A stretch of DNA of 64,000 nucleotides from the NCBI GenBank assembly GCA_022225965.2, contig JAKJXP020000008.1, positions 434,001 to 498,000 on the forward strand. Direction: 5' to 3'. Made by a program: the position numbers and the translations under genes. Of this stretch, positions 20,311 through 32,754 are shown in pieces (the stretch's first letter is position 1; every line of letters starts with the position of its first letter). Under the pieces are notes generated by a model. The model searched no databases, had not been told where the DNA came from, and saw nothing but the letters and a program-made list of their open reading frames with translations. The DNA is from Diatrype stigma (taxonomy: Eukaryota; Ascomycota; Sordariomycetes; Xylariales; Diatrypaceae).

Positions 20311-23283
20311 TCAAGAGTCCACGACTTCAGCCGAATCAGCTCTTGAGCTCGCGTCCGAATCGGTATTATTATTCGTAATGCTATTATCACTGCTCGACGT
20401 CGAAGCCGTATCCGAGCCACTCTCCGCCGTCACCAACGACCTTGAAGAGGACGGCGAGTCCGATGATGGCATGCCAGGAGGGTCCTGGTGATATCCGAGG
20501 GGAGACGAAAGATGGGAGGGATGAAGGGCGCGTAAGAGGGCCGTCGGGAGCGGGCCCCCAGGAGTACCAGGGAGGCTGGATCCCGACGCGAAATTGTGGT
20601 GATTGTAGCGGTAGTTGTGGATGTTATTATATAAGTCAGCAGCGCCGTCATATCCGCCTCCAAGGACCGAGGCCGGAGGCGAAGGCGATACCGGGGAGGC
20701 GCTGCCGCTGGTGGTCTGCGAGGAGCTAGCTCCGGGCGCGATCATGATCTCGGGCTCGGTCGCCGTCCAGTAGATGCTGACGCGGCGGCTGAAGGCGCGG
20801 TAAGCCCTTAGCCGCGCGTTGGACTCCAGTACGTGTACGCGTTCCAGGGTCAGGATTTCCTGTATCACCTCGATGATGCTATTGTAGGCGAGGGGGATAC
20901 GCGACGGGGGGCGCCGGGCCTCGAGGTCGATAGACGGGTGGTCGCTGTTCCCATCATGCTCCAGCAGGAGGCTCATGGTGTCCACGGCGCTATCGGCCAG
21001 GCTGCCCCTGAACACCGGATCGGGATGTAGCTGGTATTCCTGAGCCGATGAGAACTGGAGGAGCAACTTCAGAAGATAGGTCTCGGCATTCCGGGATAGG
21101 AGGTATTCCATCTGCTTTGGGTAGGTCCCTTGGAGTACGCTGGTACAATTTGCGGCTCCTAGTATGATGCTGTACTCGATCATGTCGTGGACAGCACACG
21201 GTGGGGCGTCTCCACACCTCGAGAGAAGTAAAGACAATTTCCAGGAGTTGTTCATCTTGATCGCCCTTCCGATTGGGGTGTCTTTGAGGTTTCTTTCAGT
21301 GTGTTCAAATCCATCCCAAGGGTCAGCACCCCTATCCAGTAATAAATTAACGGTATCTTTATCGTCAGCGTATGCTAAAGCACTTTGATTCGCGGCGTCT
21401 CGGTGCCCGATCTCAACTCCCCTGTTGAGAAACCAACGTATTACTTTCGTATAACCGTAAGTAGCGGCTAAATGGAACATGTAGGTATGAGGTTGCTTTC
21501 GGAAGTCTTGATGCGCACCAGACCGGAGGAGTAAAAGAATCATGTCTTCGCATGCACCCCCTGATGGTCTATAAGCTAGAAGATTAAGAGTACTGGTGGG
21601 TTCCCAGAGTATGTAATTCTCGACGTCAATGCTCAGTAGATATTTCAGGCAACCTATGTTTGGCCTCCCCATTGTCAGTCTGAAGAGTTGTAATATATCA
21701 GCCTTGGATGTCCACAGCCGCGACGATACGATTCTCTCCAGCACGGCCTTCAGAGAATCATCGTCGCCCGTCACGAAACAAGAATAAACCAGATCCCGTA
21801 CAGACTCTACGTCTGAATCGAAATTTCTCGTGTGTCGCACTAGAAGACGCACAATTGCGGCTTTCTCGGGCGAGGGCAACGACGAACACACGTGCTGAAG
21901 CAAATTTCGGCCTCCCAGCCGTAGCTCGTAAATCCGAGCACCAGCTTCTAGGAGCATTCTTACAATCTCAGGCGACGCGCCCCTCAGATAGGAATTGTTG
22001 TTCTTTGCATAATTCTTCCTGTCCGGACTCAGAGAGCAGGCAAGCCACAGCGCTGGGGTTCCGTCGTCGAGCTTCAAGTCAAGATCCGCTCCGCGCTGGA
22101 TGAGCAGCTGGATGGCTTGTAAATCACGAACTGCCACGGCAGTGAGCATAGGTGTGCAGCCCTGTAATACTCTCGAGTTAATGTCTAGCTTGGAATCAAG
22201 AAGCTTCGTTATCACAGCCAGTCGGTGTGGATCCGTCCCGCGCGTGGAGCAGCATGAATGTAGTGGATTGCGAAAGCGCGACATCGTAATATGGATGTTG
22301 ATTCCAACGTTGATGAGCATGAGGGCATCATCAAACCGCATGCAAGATATCGCATAATCCAAAAGAGACGTATAGTAATCCACGGAAATGGAGTTTCTAG
22401 GCGCGAGCGGGCCGCCAGTTGGCAAGCGTGGAACACATAGGTTGAGATTTGCCCCTTGGCTGAGTAACCATTCGAAGCAGTCCCATTTGCGTTGTATAAA
22501 TGCATACCAGAGAGGTGAGTAGCCGCGGACGTCTTGCACATCGATCTCCTTTATGTATTCCTCTTTGATCAAAAACTTAGCAGTGGGCAGGTCGCCACAA
22601 CCACAGGCTAGATGCAGCGCTGTTGCGCCTGTACGCACTGGACCTCCAGGGATGAGGTGGTTCTGGTACGCAAACTCTCTGCCGTGGATGGAGGCCCCAG
22701 ACTTGACCAGGAACTGTGCGATCTCGGACTGGCCGAAACACAGCGCCGTGTGCAATGGCGTCAGGTGGTACTGGAACCAGTCATGCCATGGTAGATTTAG
22801 GCGGGTTTCGGTACGCCAAGGCACGCAACAAAAATGGCATGAAGCGGCGTCAATCGGATGGCCATGTTGCAGCAGGACTTTTAAAAGGCCTAGCTGCCCT
22901 TCTCTCACGGCGAGATGCAGCGCCGAATACCGGCTAGTGTAAGGAGGGGAGCTGTGCGGCGAAAGCGGTCGTCGCGGCCACTGCGCGTAGAATCTCGCCG
23001 GCGGCTCAGTCCGGAGCAACGCGAGTCTTCTATGGTGCACCATCATAGGCATCGCTGCATTAGCCCCCGCTTCCAGAACTGCCCTCACCGTCTCCCGCTG
23101 GTTTGCCTGTATAGCCCAGTACAGTATCCTATGCAAAGGCTGGGCATTGCGGAATATGTACCGCCGCGCAATCAGAAAGAGCCGGCGGCACAGCCGCATG
23201 CAGGCAAAGACATCGCGACATCGGTCAAACTGCTCGATGATGATCTTAACAATCTCGGTCGGGAGGGTGATCAAAGAAGGCAT
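20311..23283 (-). CDS. F-box and ankyrin-repeat protein
   Basis: This single-exon gene encodes 990 aa. The frame is open for 16 more codons upstream but without an ATG, so I start at 23,283. Residues about 4-48 (LPTEIVKIIIEQF, then CMRLCRRLFLIARRYIFR) are an F-box-like motif, the Skp1-binding part of SCF ubiquitin ligases. From about 65 to 700 there are many ankyrin repeats, for example YSALHLAVREGQLGLLKVLL, ATALHLACGCGDLPTAKFLI and SPEIVRMLLEAGARIYE, which bind protein targets. The last 150 residues are Ser/Pro/Asn-rich and disordered. A role as a substrate adaptor for ubiquitin ligation is inferred from the domain pair only. Such genes are numerous and fast-evolving in Sordariomycetes. Confidence 0.88.
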   Translation of the reverse strand: MPSLITLPTEIVKIIIEQFDRCRDVFACMRLCRRLFLIARRYIFRNAQPLHRILYWAIQANQRETVRAVLEAGANAAMPMMVHHRRLALLRTEPPARFYAQWPRRPLSPHSSPPYTSRYSALHLAVREGQLGLLKVLLQHGHPIDAASCHFCCVPWRTETRLNLPWHDWFQYHLTPLHTALCFGQSEIAQFLVKSGASIHGREFAYQNHLIPGGPVRTGATALHLACGCGDLPTAKFLIKEEYIKEIDVQDVRGYSPLWYAFIQRKWDCFEWLLSQGANLNLCVPRLPTGGPLAPRNSISVDYYTSLLDYAISCMRFDDALMLINVGINIHITMSRFRNPLHSCCSTRGTDPHRLAVITKLLDSKLDINSRVLQGCTPMLTAVAVRDLQAIQLLIQRGADLDLKLDDGTPALWLACSLSPDRKNYAKNNNSYLRGASPEIVRMLLEAGARIYELRLGGRNLLQHVCSSLPSPEKAAIVRLLVRHTRNFDSDVESVRDLVYSCFVTGDDDSLKAVLERIVSSRLWTSKADILQLFRLTMGRPNIGCLKYLLSIDVENYILWEPTSTLNLLAYRPSGGACEDMILLLLRSGAHQDFRKQPHTYMFHLAATYGYTKVIRWFLNRGVEIGHRDAANQSALAYADDKDTVNLLLDRGADPWDGFEHTERNLKDTPIGRAIKMNNSWKLSLLLSRCGDAPPCAVHDMIEYSIILGAANCTSVLQGTYPKQMEYLLSRNAETYLLKLLLQFSSAQEYQLHPDPVFRGSLADSAVDTMSLLLEHDGNSDHPSIDLEARRPPSRIPLAYNSIIEVIQEILTLERVHVLESNARLRAYRAFSRRVSIYWTATEPEIMIAPGASSSQTTSGSASPVSPSPPASVLGGGYDGAADLYNNIHNYRYNHHNFASGSSLPGTPGGPLPTALLRALHPSHLSSPLGYHQDPPGMPSSDSPSSSRSLVTAESGSDTASTSSSDNSITNNNTDSDASSRADSAEVVDS

Positions 23284-26200
23284 GTTGGCGTCGCGCACCG
23301 CGGGAAATGGCGGCGGTGCAGTGCTAATCAAAATGTCATGAAAACACGTCCGGATGACCCAGATAGATATTGATAGGTAGTCGTAGATTTGCGTTGGGAT
23401 AAATAAGCCTCTTTGGCTGTTCCAAGATGCGGGAGGCGGGAGGCGAGAGGCGCGAGGACCTTATGGCTGGGTCTCTGTCCTTTGCACGTGACCACGTCAG
23501 AGTTCGTCTGACTGAAGGTAACTGCGGTGATGACTGCAGGTGATGACTGATGACTGGTGTACATCTGCATTTTTTGGAGAAGGCAGGTAGGCCGGCTGGA
23601 TAGGGCAAAACAGGCAGCACCTGCACCAACCGGAAGTTCCATCAGATCTTGATAGGGTACCTAAGTATGTACTACAGGTAACTACCTACTACTACTTACC
23701 TACATACCCAGTAGCACCTGCAATTGCCTACCGGCACTTGTAAAAGGTTTCAGCTTCAGCTGCAGGAACTCGCAACCAATCATCGCCGGGTTGAGGCGCA
23801 GTAAACTCAGCCCTTGTGCAGTTCGACTTAGCGACGAGCGTTAGCGGAATAGCGATAGTTCGAGGTTGGCAGTCACTGTATGCTATCGTTGTACTTACTA
23901 TCTACATGGGCACGGGGACATCTATGGATCATGGAGACCTGTTAGTTAGCCGCCGATAACAACATGCATCGCTTAAATCTTTAACTTCAATCCATAATCG
24001 TGGCTTTAGCTTTACTCAATAAATCATGAGTTAATCATGCATCTGATCCTAACCGCTACAAATATGATAGTTGTCACAAAGGTCATTGTAATGCTCACAC
24101 CTTTACGAGTCTTAAGACAATAAATATATTAAGAAATCAGTGTTGTTTAATACGGATACTTTGCTGCTAGCATCAGATTTGTGCAGCTCGAAGTTGGGCA
24201 TCGATGACGCTAAGGAGATAGGGGTGAAGAAGAAGAGAAGGAAATGTGGGGAAAGGGGAACTAGAGACAGGGGGTGAGAAAGAGGATACGTTAGAAACTC
24301 AAACGAAAGAAAGGGAAAAGAGTGAAAGAGGGAAAGAAAGAAGAAAAGTAAGTCGATCAAACCAAAGTCTTGCTTATCTCCCGGCATCAAGGCCGACTGC
24401 GACGGTCACGCTGTTCCTAATAAGCTTGTTACAGGTCAGGGGCATGATTCGGAGATAGGGGCTACCTAGGTACTGGATGGACCCCATCGGAGCGGCATAA
24501 CTTCTATACGAAGGCCCCTCTCATTGTCAACAGTTATATACCAAATGGATAGCCCCCTTTGGATGGGTGGCTATCGTTAGGCCTATAGGGGTAAATGCGA
24601 GCTGATGTCGTGTATATAAGCGACATTCGGGGCCACACAGCCCCTGTCAGAAAACTTCCCCCCTTAAGTAATACAACTACCAATTCCCTAACTGCTCTAT
24701 TCTCACACATATATATAATCCACTCTTCTGGCTCTAGATCGGAAGCCAGCGGGCAAACAGACAATGATCACCATCTATTGTATTCCCCATATCCTATCCA
24801 ATCAGCTCAAACGCCATACATCTAATTTTTCTGGCAACTAGCACTACACCCAATGCTATTTTACTGTTTTAAAACCTTCCCTAACCGTCAGCGCCGCTGT
24901 TTCAAGACTTGAGTGCTAATAAGGGGGAAATGGGGGTTCAACTTCAGTATGATATGGATTGCCTTCAGCAAGAGGCCGAAAGAAGTTGGAGCCGTATCCG
25001 CCTGCTCCTGTTCCTTCGGTATACCCTGTGGTGACAGGTCTTGATTTTTCACCTGTAAGCTTGTCCTATCCTTGTTACCTTCATTCTTAGGTGACCAATA
25101 CGGCATTGCGCCTTTGGATCCTAACACTCAGCATCAAATGACTGGTATATTGCAAAGAAGACGTTGGAGTGTAAGGTTGCTTCTTGCCATTATAACGGGG
25201 TGGTCAGTACGCCCCTGCCAACCTCGGCTTTGTTCCGCGTTTTCGTCATGAAAGCTCTAGGCAAACATGCATATAAGACCCTCACCTTCATATAGTGCGA
25301 TATAAGAGGGGGTGGGGGTTCAAATACGAGCCACCGGAACTGTATTCTAGCCTTCGATTAACGATGAAGGGGGTTGGATATGGTTTGACTCTACCTTCCC
25401 AATGTGCATCTCAATATGACCTGAAATATCAAGTGGGTGTCTGACGTGCCGAGGAGGCAGAACAGCTATCGGTGAAATCATGCAGATGGTGGAAAGGGGG
25501 AGTAGATGATAACAATGATTCACCATGATCCGCCACGTACTGATTCACCGAGTCCCATATCAAATCCCATGCCGAATTCTGGGGTTGTTTGGGCTTTATG
25601 CTGCATTGGAGAAACCCTCAGGTATATCACTCTATGCATTCAACCTGACACTGTGCCTGACTGATAATCATCTGTGACTCTTAGGGTCCACTATATGATG
25701 CTTACAAGTGCATGTAGTCAAAGGGTAAGCAGCCGCGTCAATGGTTACACGCAACGTGAGTATTACACCGTCGGACAGCCCTCGCCGGAATGACGAGGTC
25801 ACGCCCGTGACACGTATCACATGTGTCGCCGTCATCGAGTGACCGACCATTGTTTCCTCCGCGGGCCAAGGCCAGGGATTCCGACACAGGAGCGGGAGCG
25901 GACGCAGGGCGCGTGGTGGGGGGTTCCAAGGGCGCTCTTGGGATGTTCGAGGTCGGGCTCGATTGTTGATTTCTTAGGCTAGTGCCAGTTATTCAGCTAA
26001 GAAGGACAGTGCTTCTCTTTCCTGGGGCGTTTCTCGCGTGTTATGCATCCTAGACAATGTTTGTTGGTTCGTTGGTGTGTTTGTTTGCTATAAGCAAGTT
26101 GGTTTGGGAAGTTCTCACCGAAAGACCTTCTGACCGGTCTACAAACATGTGGTGCTGTTATCAAGCCTTGGTCGGTCATATTTACCAGGCTACGCGTCGT

Positions 26201-29200
26201 ACAAAGTTATGAATCCTTTTAATGGCTGAAGTGTTGAGTCCATGATGCCTGACAAGTGGCGCCCAGTTAGTATGTGAAGATTGGAGAAGCTGTTGGTGGC
26301 TTTTCTTTCTTTCTATCTTCAAAAGTGCTTGATGTTGAGACATATCATCAGGTCTCTCGTTTCACCTTGGACATATCAAAAGATACTATAAGCTGACCTC
26401 AAGCGTAGTTACTTTTCAGAAATCTTAGTGTGCAATAGTTAACTCCGGAATAATGGATGCCAACAAGGCGGGATTGTATTTGGGGAAGTTCCCTCCGTAG
26501 AAGTACCTTTAATATTCACCGTAAATCCCACACCTTTGCTGTTCCCAAAGCAGGAATAATTGGTTGATACTTAAAGAGTGTCATGTTGATGGCAATTTGA
26601 TTCATTATACATCGTACCTTTATCGGCTTTATGAGACACCGTTACCTATATCTATATCTTCTACTACTAAATGTGCACGCTTAACCTCGCTTTTATATAT
26701 TACTATCCCATATAAGATATATTGATGGTGACACACAATGTTATACAAGTATCGGGTTCTGCTAAGCATGTATAGTCGAAGTTATCTGAAATATAATACA
26801 TCGATGATCTCCTAGTCCTAGTCTCCAACCTTGCTTAGGCTTAGCTTTGCACGTAGGTACCTGGCAGCAGACTTATATGCCACTACTTGCAGATGTTTAT
26901 GAGTCAACGCCATCTTTGTTACTTTATAGCATGCCTTCTGTCATCGAATTTCTTGTATATCAAGGCCCCCTATCATCCATGGCCTCGTTGATGTCGACGA
27001 ACCTACCACTCAACAGCCATAAGCAACAACATACTTGTCCATTCGTTGAACGAAGGGTCTCGACCTCGGATATGCTCCGGTATTCAGAGCCAATCTCTGG
27101 TAAGAATTGCACATTCTCCCCCCCTTCCCCAAACTTTCGGCTGCGGGGGGCTAGATGTTGCCCGGCTACTTAGTAGTGTTTCACATGCACTACGTAGACA
27201 CATTTCCATTTTTATCCAGCATCCCTATTTGAGTATTGGGCCTTCGAACGCTTTCTGGTGATGCTTTGGATGTTCATTCATCTGGCTGATCATGGAAATT
27301 GATATGCCAGGAGCTAAGTACATAGACATCATATTTGTCAACGGGTGTCTGTAGGCGGTGTGTTCCTCAGCCATGATTTTCATTTGCATCGTGTCGTGCC
27401 TATGCAGCATCAATCAACGCTGTATCCGATCTGAACTCAACTGCCCCTCCAACGACTTGACCCATTAACTATGTGATAATGGTTGCCTACCTAGGAAGCA
27501 AGTAGTCAAGCCGCGATTGCTAGCGCGGTATACTTACTTCTTATTCACGTCGTATGAGTTCATCAATCTTACATGTAAGCAAGGTCGGTCGACGGTCGGT
27601 AGCCGAATTGGAGTCGGCAACGGTTGAGCCGCAAAACTTACAGTCTGAGGGGCGGATGGACATCTTCATGCAATGCATCGAAAGTCTCAAGATCATAAGT
27701 AAACAGCCAGCCAATGCAGGTCATTGATATCGAGCATCGCGAGGCTACTGCATACATACGAAGTAGGCTTGCATGCACAGGTGCAGTAGCGTAACAGTGT
27801 CGCACGATTCTGGTATCATAGGTAGGGCATGATAAGGCATCAAGATACTGCTACTCTATAGGCGGGTGGGTATCGCTGGATATAGTTGGGCCTGCGGATC
27901 TACATAGTCGCAATATCAAGACGCGCACAAGGATGCCCATATCCGCGATTTGACTATCTGTATCGCTGCATGTAACCCATCTCGTCTTCTGTTTGGACCA
28001 AGTATTCCAAGCTTTTCTTCTCGCCTCTATCTCCAGGCCTATCTCTCCCCCGGAGAATTTGCGCTTACCCGCGTGAAGCACATGTCTGCTCGAGGTTGCA
28101 TCCATGAGATTCATATCGGCCCCGCAGATTGGACCCCTATTCAATCACCCACATATTTGTGCGTAAATATGTAGTACGTACGTAAGTATGTGCGTATGCT
28201 GCAGTGAAGATAGCTGCGGCGGGTATAGATGGACGTTTTCGGGCAGTCCCGTCGTGGAATAACAATGCAATTTGCACTTTTGCTGGCTGTCGTAATCATC
28301 ATTTATGTAAGTGTCTACTTGGAGGCAGGCCGTGTGGGTTAGGTGAGCACGGTAAGGCACCTAAGTAAGTAGGTGGCTATGATGCTATCCGAAGTCCCGT
28401 GGAGGATGTAAGACACGTAAGCAAAAGTTGTCAGCCAACGAGGGCAAACAGCTCGAATCCATCCGGTCGGAAATCCAGTAACTGGAGGCTTCGTGTGACA
28501 TGTCCTGGGGTTTCGGGCTTAACGTTAGCAGCACCGTAAGCAAAAGGCAACTGCCAAGTAGATGGGCTGAATAGGAAAGTAATCATGCTCTCCGGCGCCT
28601 AACTCGAATAGACGTTGAATCCTCAGCTCAGCGAACATCGGCCCATCGACATCTAGAATCCAGACTGCTGTTGAGCTGGAAGGCCGAAAGCGTGACCGGT
28701 CCTGTGACTCCTGCCAGCCAGTCCAGGACTTTCTTTCGACTGAAAGAAACCTTGAAGAGCTTGAGAGAATTGGCATCGTCCTTTCCTCGTGCTGCCAGTG
28801 CTGCCAGTGCTGCCAGTGGTACGACTGCCGCTAGAAGAGCCTTAGAACAGGGGTTAGCCCTGCACAGCGACGGTGATTGGGCCATTGTGGCGCAACCCTG
28901 CTGTCCTGCCCCCCTCTTAGCGCCTTTTCAGAGGCGAGCTAAGACTATGATGACATTGCCTACGTCACAATCTGGGGTTCGAGTCACAGGCCAGAACTGC
29001 ATTTTCACATTTCATCCCATCTGGAGTCTGGCAATTTGCCCATCCGCCGTCCCATGGCATGGGGGATGATGAGCTTGCCCTTACTTAGAGCCTCTAATTA
29101 GTTGAGGCAGCTACATGGACGCCACGATGGGAGCAGCTCGGAATTGGTCATTTCGGAAGATCCAAAATCCAGGCCTTCTTCCAGCCTTCTTGTCATATAC

Positions 29201-30106
29201 GATTCATCACGATAACAGAAAGCCTACACAGAACATCTGTTCGCTACTTCACGTTGCTTCCGCGCTTGTGGTCAGGGACAAGGATCGCAGGAATACACCA
29301 CCCTTGGATTTCGCGTGGACACTGCTGCACTGACGTCGAGCGATTCCTACTGCGTCGATCAATACAAGATCTCTTGCTACATACTCGATCTTGCATCTTT
29401 CGTTGGCCTTTTATCGAAACGCTTCTATCTCGACTGTCTGAATAGCGCCCGCACAATCACTGCTACACTACTGCACTGCTCTTGCATCGTTCACACTTCG
29501 GACCATCGACATATCACCCCTGATCATCCCAACCAGCCTGCCCAGCCTGCCCAGCCTGCCAGCCCAACCTAGTGGTTGATGGCAAATATCCTCTTCTGGC
29601 CTAGGCTGGTACTTGTCGATGCCAATATTCCTGCTGCATCACGCACACTAGCTGCTATCTTGTGTCACACATTGCCGTCAGTGGATGCTTTTGCGACTGT
29701 TCTGGCTGAAACAACCGTGTCTGCGTGTCTATAGCCAGCCCCAGTCGCGTATGTCTATGAGCGAATCAGAGAATAGTAGTCATCGAACAGTAGATCCGAA
29801 CTTTAGCGCCTCGTGTTCACTTCTCTCTACATTCAACTTCAAATTTATCTTCCTGTCCTTTCAACCCGACGCACTCTTATCTCCAGCTGCAAGCCACGAC
29901 GCCCGACTATATCGTGTTGTAACAACCTGCTACCATAGCAAACAGTCCTTGAATAGGCTGTGGTGCCCATATCCATATCGTTGGGCAATACACCACAGTC
30001 ATAACATATACATACGTAAAGGCCTTCCTTCGCGAGGGAACTCAGCCTTCAGTGCTGAATCTCTCGCTATCGAGGGCGCTTTGTTCTCATTCTTGATTCT
30101 ATCGTC
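23284..30106. other. Long intergenic region between divergent genes
   Basis: There are 6.8 kb without a supported gene. Open frames are under 145 codons, overlap on both strands and show no domain. It contains a purine-rich strand asymmetry (about 24,225-24,350, runs of GGGGAAAG and GAAAGAAAG), clusters of TACCTA/TAGGTA words near 23,650-23,710, a 9-bp repeat of GTGCTGCCA (about 28,795-28,822) and three copies of CAGCCTGCC (about 29,535-29,563). The right end is the promoter and 5' UTR of the gene at 30,107. Confidence 0.5.
24225..24350 (+). repeat. Purine-rich (G/A) low-complexity tract
   Basis: The plus strand is almost entirely A and G over about 125 bases with interrupted GAAAG and GGGGA words. 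Polypurine tracts of this kind can form triplex DNA or reflect a degraded microsatellite; nothing here shows a function. Confidence 0.6.
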
Positions 30107-32754
30107 ATGACTGCCAATAACACGAACGGTGTCTCTGCCCCTCATGCTTCGACCTCTACTATTGACGGCGTTGACGCTTTCGCCCTAAGGCTCTACAGAC
30201 GAGCTCGAAACTCGGGCACAGACTTCGAGGATATCGCATTCGTGGTACGCAACCTACATACTGTCCTTCGGCACTTGAAAAGTGAGGCCGAGAGTCCTGA
30301 GTCACTCTTGGCCGTTGGCGACAGCGCTGTATATACTCGACAACTTACTCCGATCATCGAAGATTGTGAGTTCACACTGCAGCAGCTGAACACCATTCTC
30401 GACAAGTATGGAGATCACCCAGGTGGCAACGATGGTCGAGTCTCGCCCACTAAGCATAGAACTCGTATGGATGGTAACATGGGTTGGACTATGGAGAATG
30501 TAGAACGGGAAAAGATCAAGTTGATCAAAACCAAGCTCATAAAACAGAAGCTCAATATCGATATGTTCCTTGACACTATCCAGCTTCATAACCGACCAAG
30601 ATCACAGTCAAGGGTCGACACGAGTGGTGTAGACTTGGAATCAATCAAGGATAAGGTGGATGCTATCGCCACCAGGATCTGTTCACGTCGCAACTCGGGT
30701 CTAACTCAAGACGAGGAGGAACTATGGATGCGGTTCAGGAATGAGTTAGAACGTGAAGGCTTCTCTAGAGAGGTACTGCGCAAAAACCAAGTAAGTCTTC
30801 CCAGGTACCTTATCAGACATGTGTATCAAATTAACATTCAACGTAGGATGTCCTCCGTGCCTATATCCGACAGCTCGATGAGCGGGCAATCGCAAATGGG
30901 GGTACCACTCCCTCAGTTCGCGGGTTTCTTGAGGGAGAATCCCCGATACATGATTCAGCTTCCCAGGTGGCCCCTTATCAGAGTCAAGCTTCCGGCGGGT
31001 TAGATCGAAGAGCATCGTACCCCGATATCGACACTGAGAAATACTTTCCATCTGCCAGGCTTGAACGCTTACAATCGAGTGGGTATGGTCCAGCCTCGAA
31101 GGGTGTACCAAAGGAGTCCACCAATATGTCTTACGAATCCCGGTCATCAGATGATGATGCATACACCTCTTCAGACTCGATGGCTCTTATGTCTACACGT
31201 GACATTATGGCTCTAGACAAGCGAAGTGCTGATCGAGCTATTGCGATGGATAATATGCACCTGCAATCTATCCCACACGGTCTAAGTCACGCCATTGCCG
31301 AATCACCTCCCTCAACCCGTTACCTTCCACCGTCAGCTTCGCAGCCAGCATTACTATCATCATCGCCCCCTACGAGCCTTGACCACTTTGGTGCGGCACC
31401 CCGCCATGTACCATCACTCCCCCCGCCAGTATACGGGAATGGCCTCTCGTCACCTATCCATAGTAATTCGATGTCTACACCCAACTTGATGAACCAACAA
31501 TCCGCGGCTCCAGGGCAAACTGCCCCTCCCCGGCGACCTTCTCTCTTAGCTCCCGATAGCCAAGGCTACGAGATCCCCCTCGATGCGAAGTGGACACGCA
31601 TTCGACGGAGTCTTGTGTCACCTGAGGTTCTCGCACAGGCAGGCGTGCGATACGAAGCCCGGCCGGAATTCGTCGCGGTGCTTGGCACCCTAACGCGAAA
31701 CGAGGTAGTCGAGTTTGCAAGGCGCAGTGCTGAAGTGCGGAACAGACGGAATTCGGCTCCAACGGGGGCGGGGACACGAAAGGAAAGACGACCGGAGGAT
31801 CGATACCATCCGGATAAATACAGGAATTGGGATGTCGACACTACAAGCAACAGAAACTCATCCAGTGCAGGATACGTCATCAACAACACCAATGGACGGC
31901 GACATAGCCAGATCAGCACCAGTAGCTCATTAGTTGACCATTCCAGCGACGAAGTTTCAGACTCCGATACGGATGGTCATTCGGACGACGAACACGTGCG
32001 TAAGCAGCCTCCGCTGTCAAACCAGGCACGCCGTCGATCCACGCCATACCATCACAGCTCGGGAAACCACCGGTATGAAGACTTGCAACAAAGCCGAGTC
32101 CGTGGTGACAGCGGCGTGAGCAACGTGAGCATCTCGGGGTCCTCAGTCGACGAGGACGAGAGGGGGACGAAGACGTATCCTTACATAGTGCCGCCGCCTG
32201 CTAAGGAGAATCCAAAGGAAAGCACGACGAGCCCGTCGGCGACGTCCAAGCCGAAGCCTATCCTCAAGAACAAGAACGATGACCCACACGTCCGCTTCGA
32301 CCCAGAGCCGCACGTCCTAGACGAGGGGAAGAGCCCACCACGTGGTACGTCAAGGCGACGCGGCAGTGAGCGGGACAAGAGCAGAGAACGACACCGCGAC
32401 CGGGATAGAAGTAGAGACAGAGATCGGGACCGAAGCAGAGACCGAGATAGAGACACCAAGGAGAAGAAGTACTACTCGGACCGCTACACGGAGCGCGACC
32501 ACCGCTATGCCGAGCGGGACCGGAAGGAGCGCGACCGCTACGAGCGGGAACGCGAGCGCGAACGCGAGAGGGATAGGGAGCGCAAGTACCACCACTCGGC
32601 CAGCTCGTCGACCCCGCGCCGTGACGAAGGCAGCCGCAGCAGCGCGCGCAAGCGCAACAGCACCAACACCAGCGATGCACTCAAGGCTATCGGCATCGGC
32701 GGTGCGGCGGCTAGTTTGCTGAGCGTGCTTACGGAGGCTGCCTCTGGCTTGTGA
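30107..32754 (+). CDS. DUF8035-like, mostly disordered fungal protein, two exons
   Basis: Exon 1 is 30,107-30,790 and exon 2 is 30,847-32,754, joined across a 56-bp intron (GTAAGT...CGTAG, branch-like TTAAC, phase 0), giving 863 aa. The N-terminus (about 15-110) is helical and resembles the N-terminal helical domains found in many fungal signalling proteins. At about 469-530 lies a compact conserved block (IPLDAKWTRIRRSLVSPEVL, then VRYEARPEFVAVLG), which I recognise from the fungal family now labelled DUF8035. After it come long Ser-rich stretches, an RD/RE-rich charged region (about 723-808) and a hydrophobic Ala/Gly end. The charged dipeptides resemble those of splicing-associated proteins, but a nuclear role is only a guess. 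It is convergent with the Rad4 gene. Confidence 0.85.
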
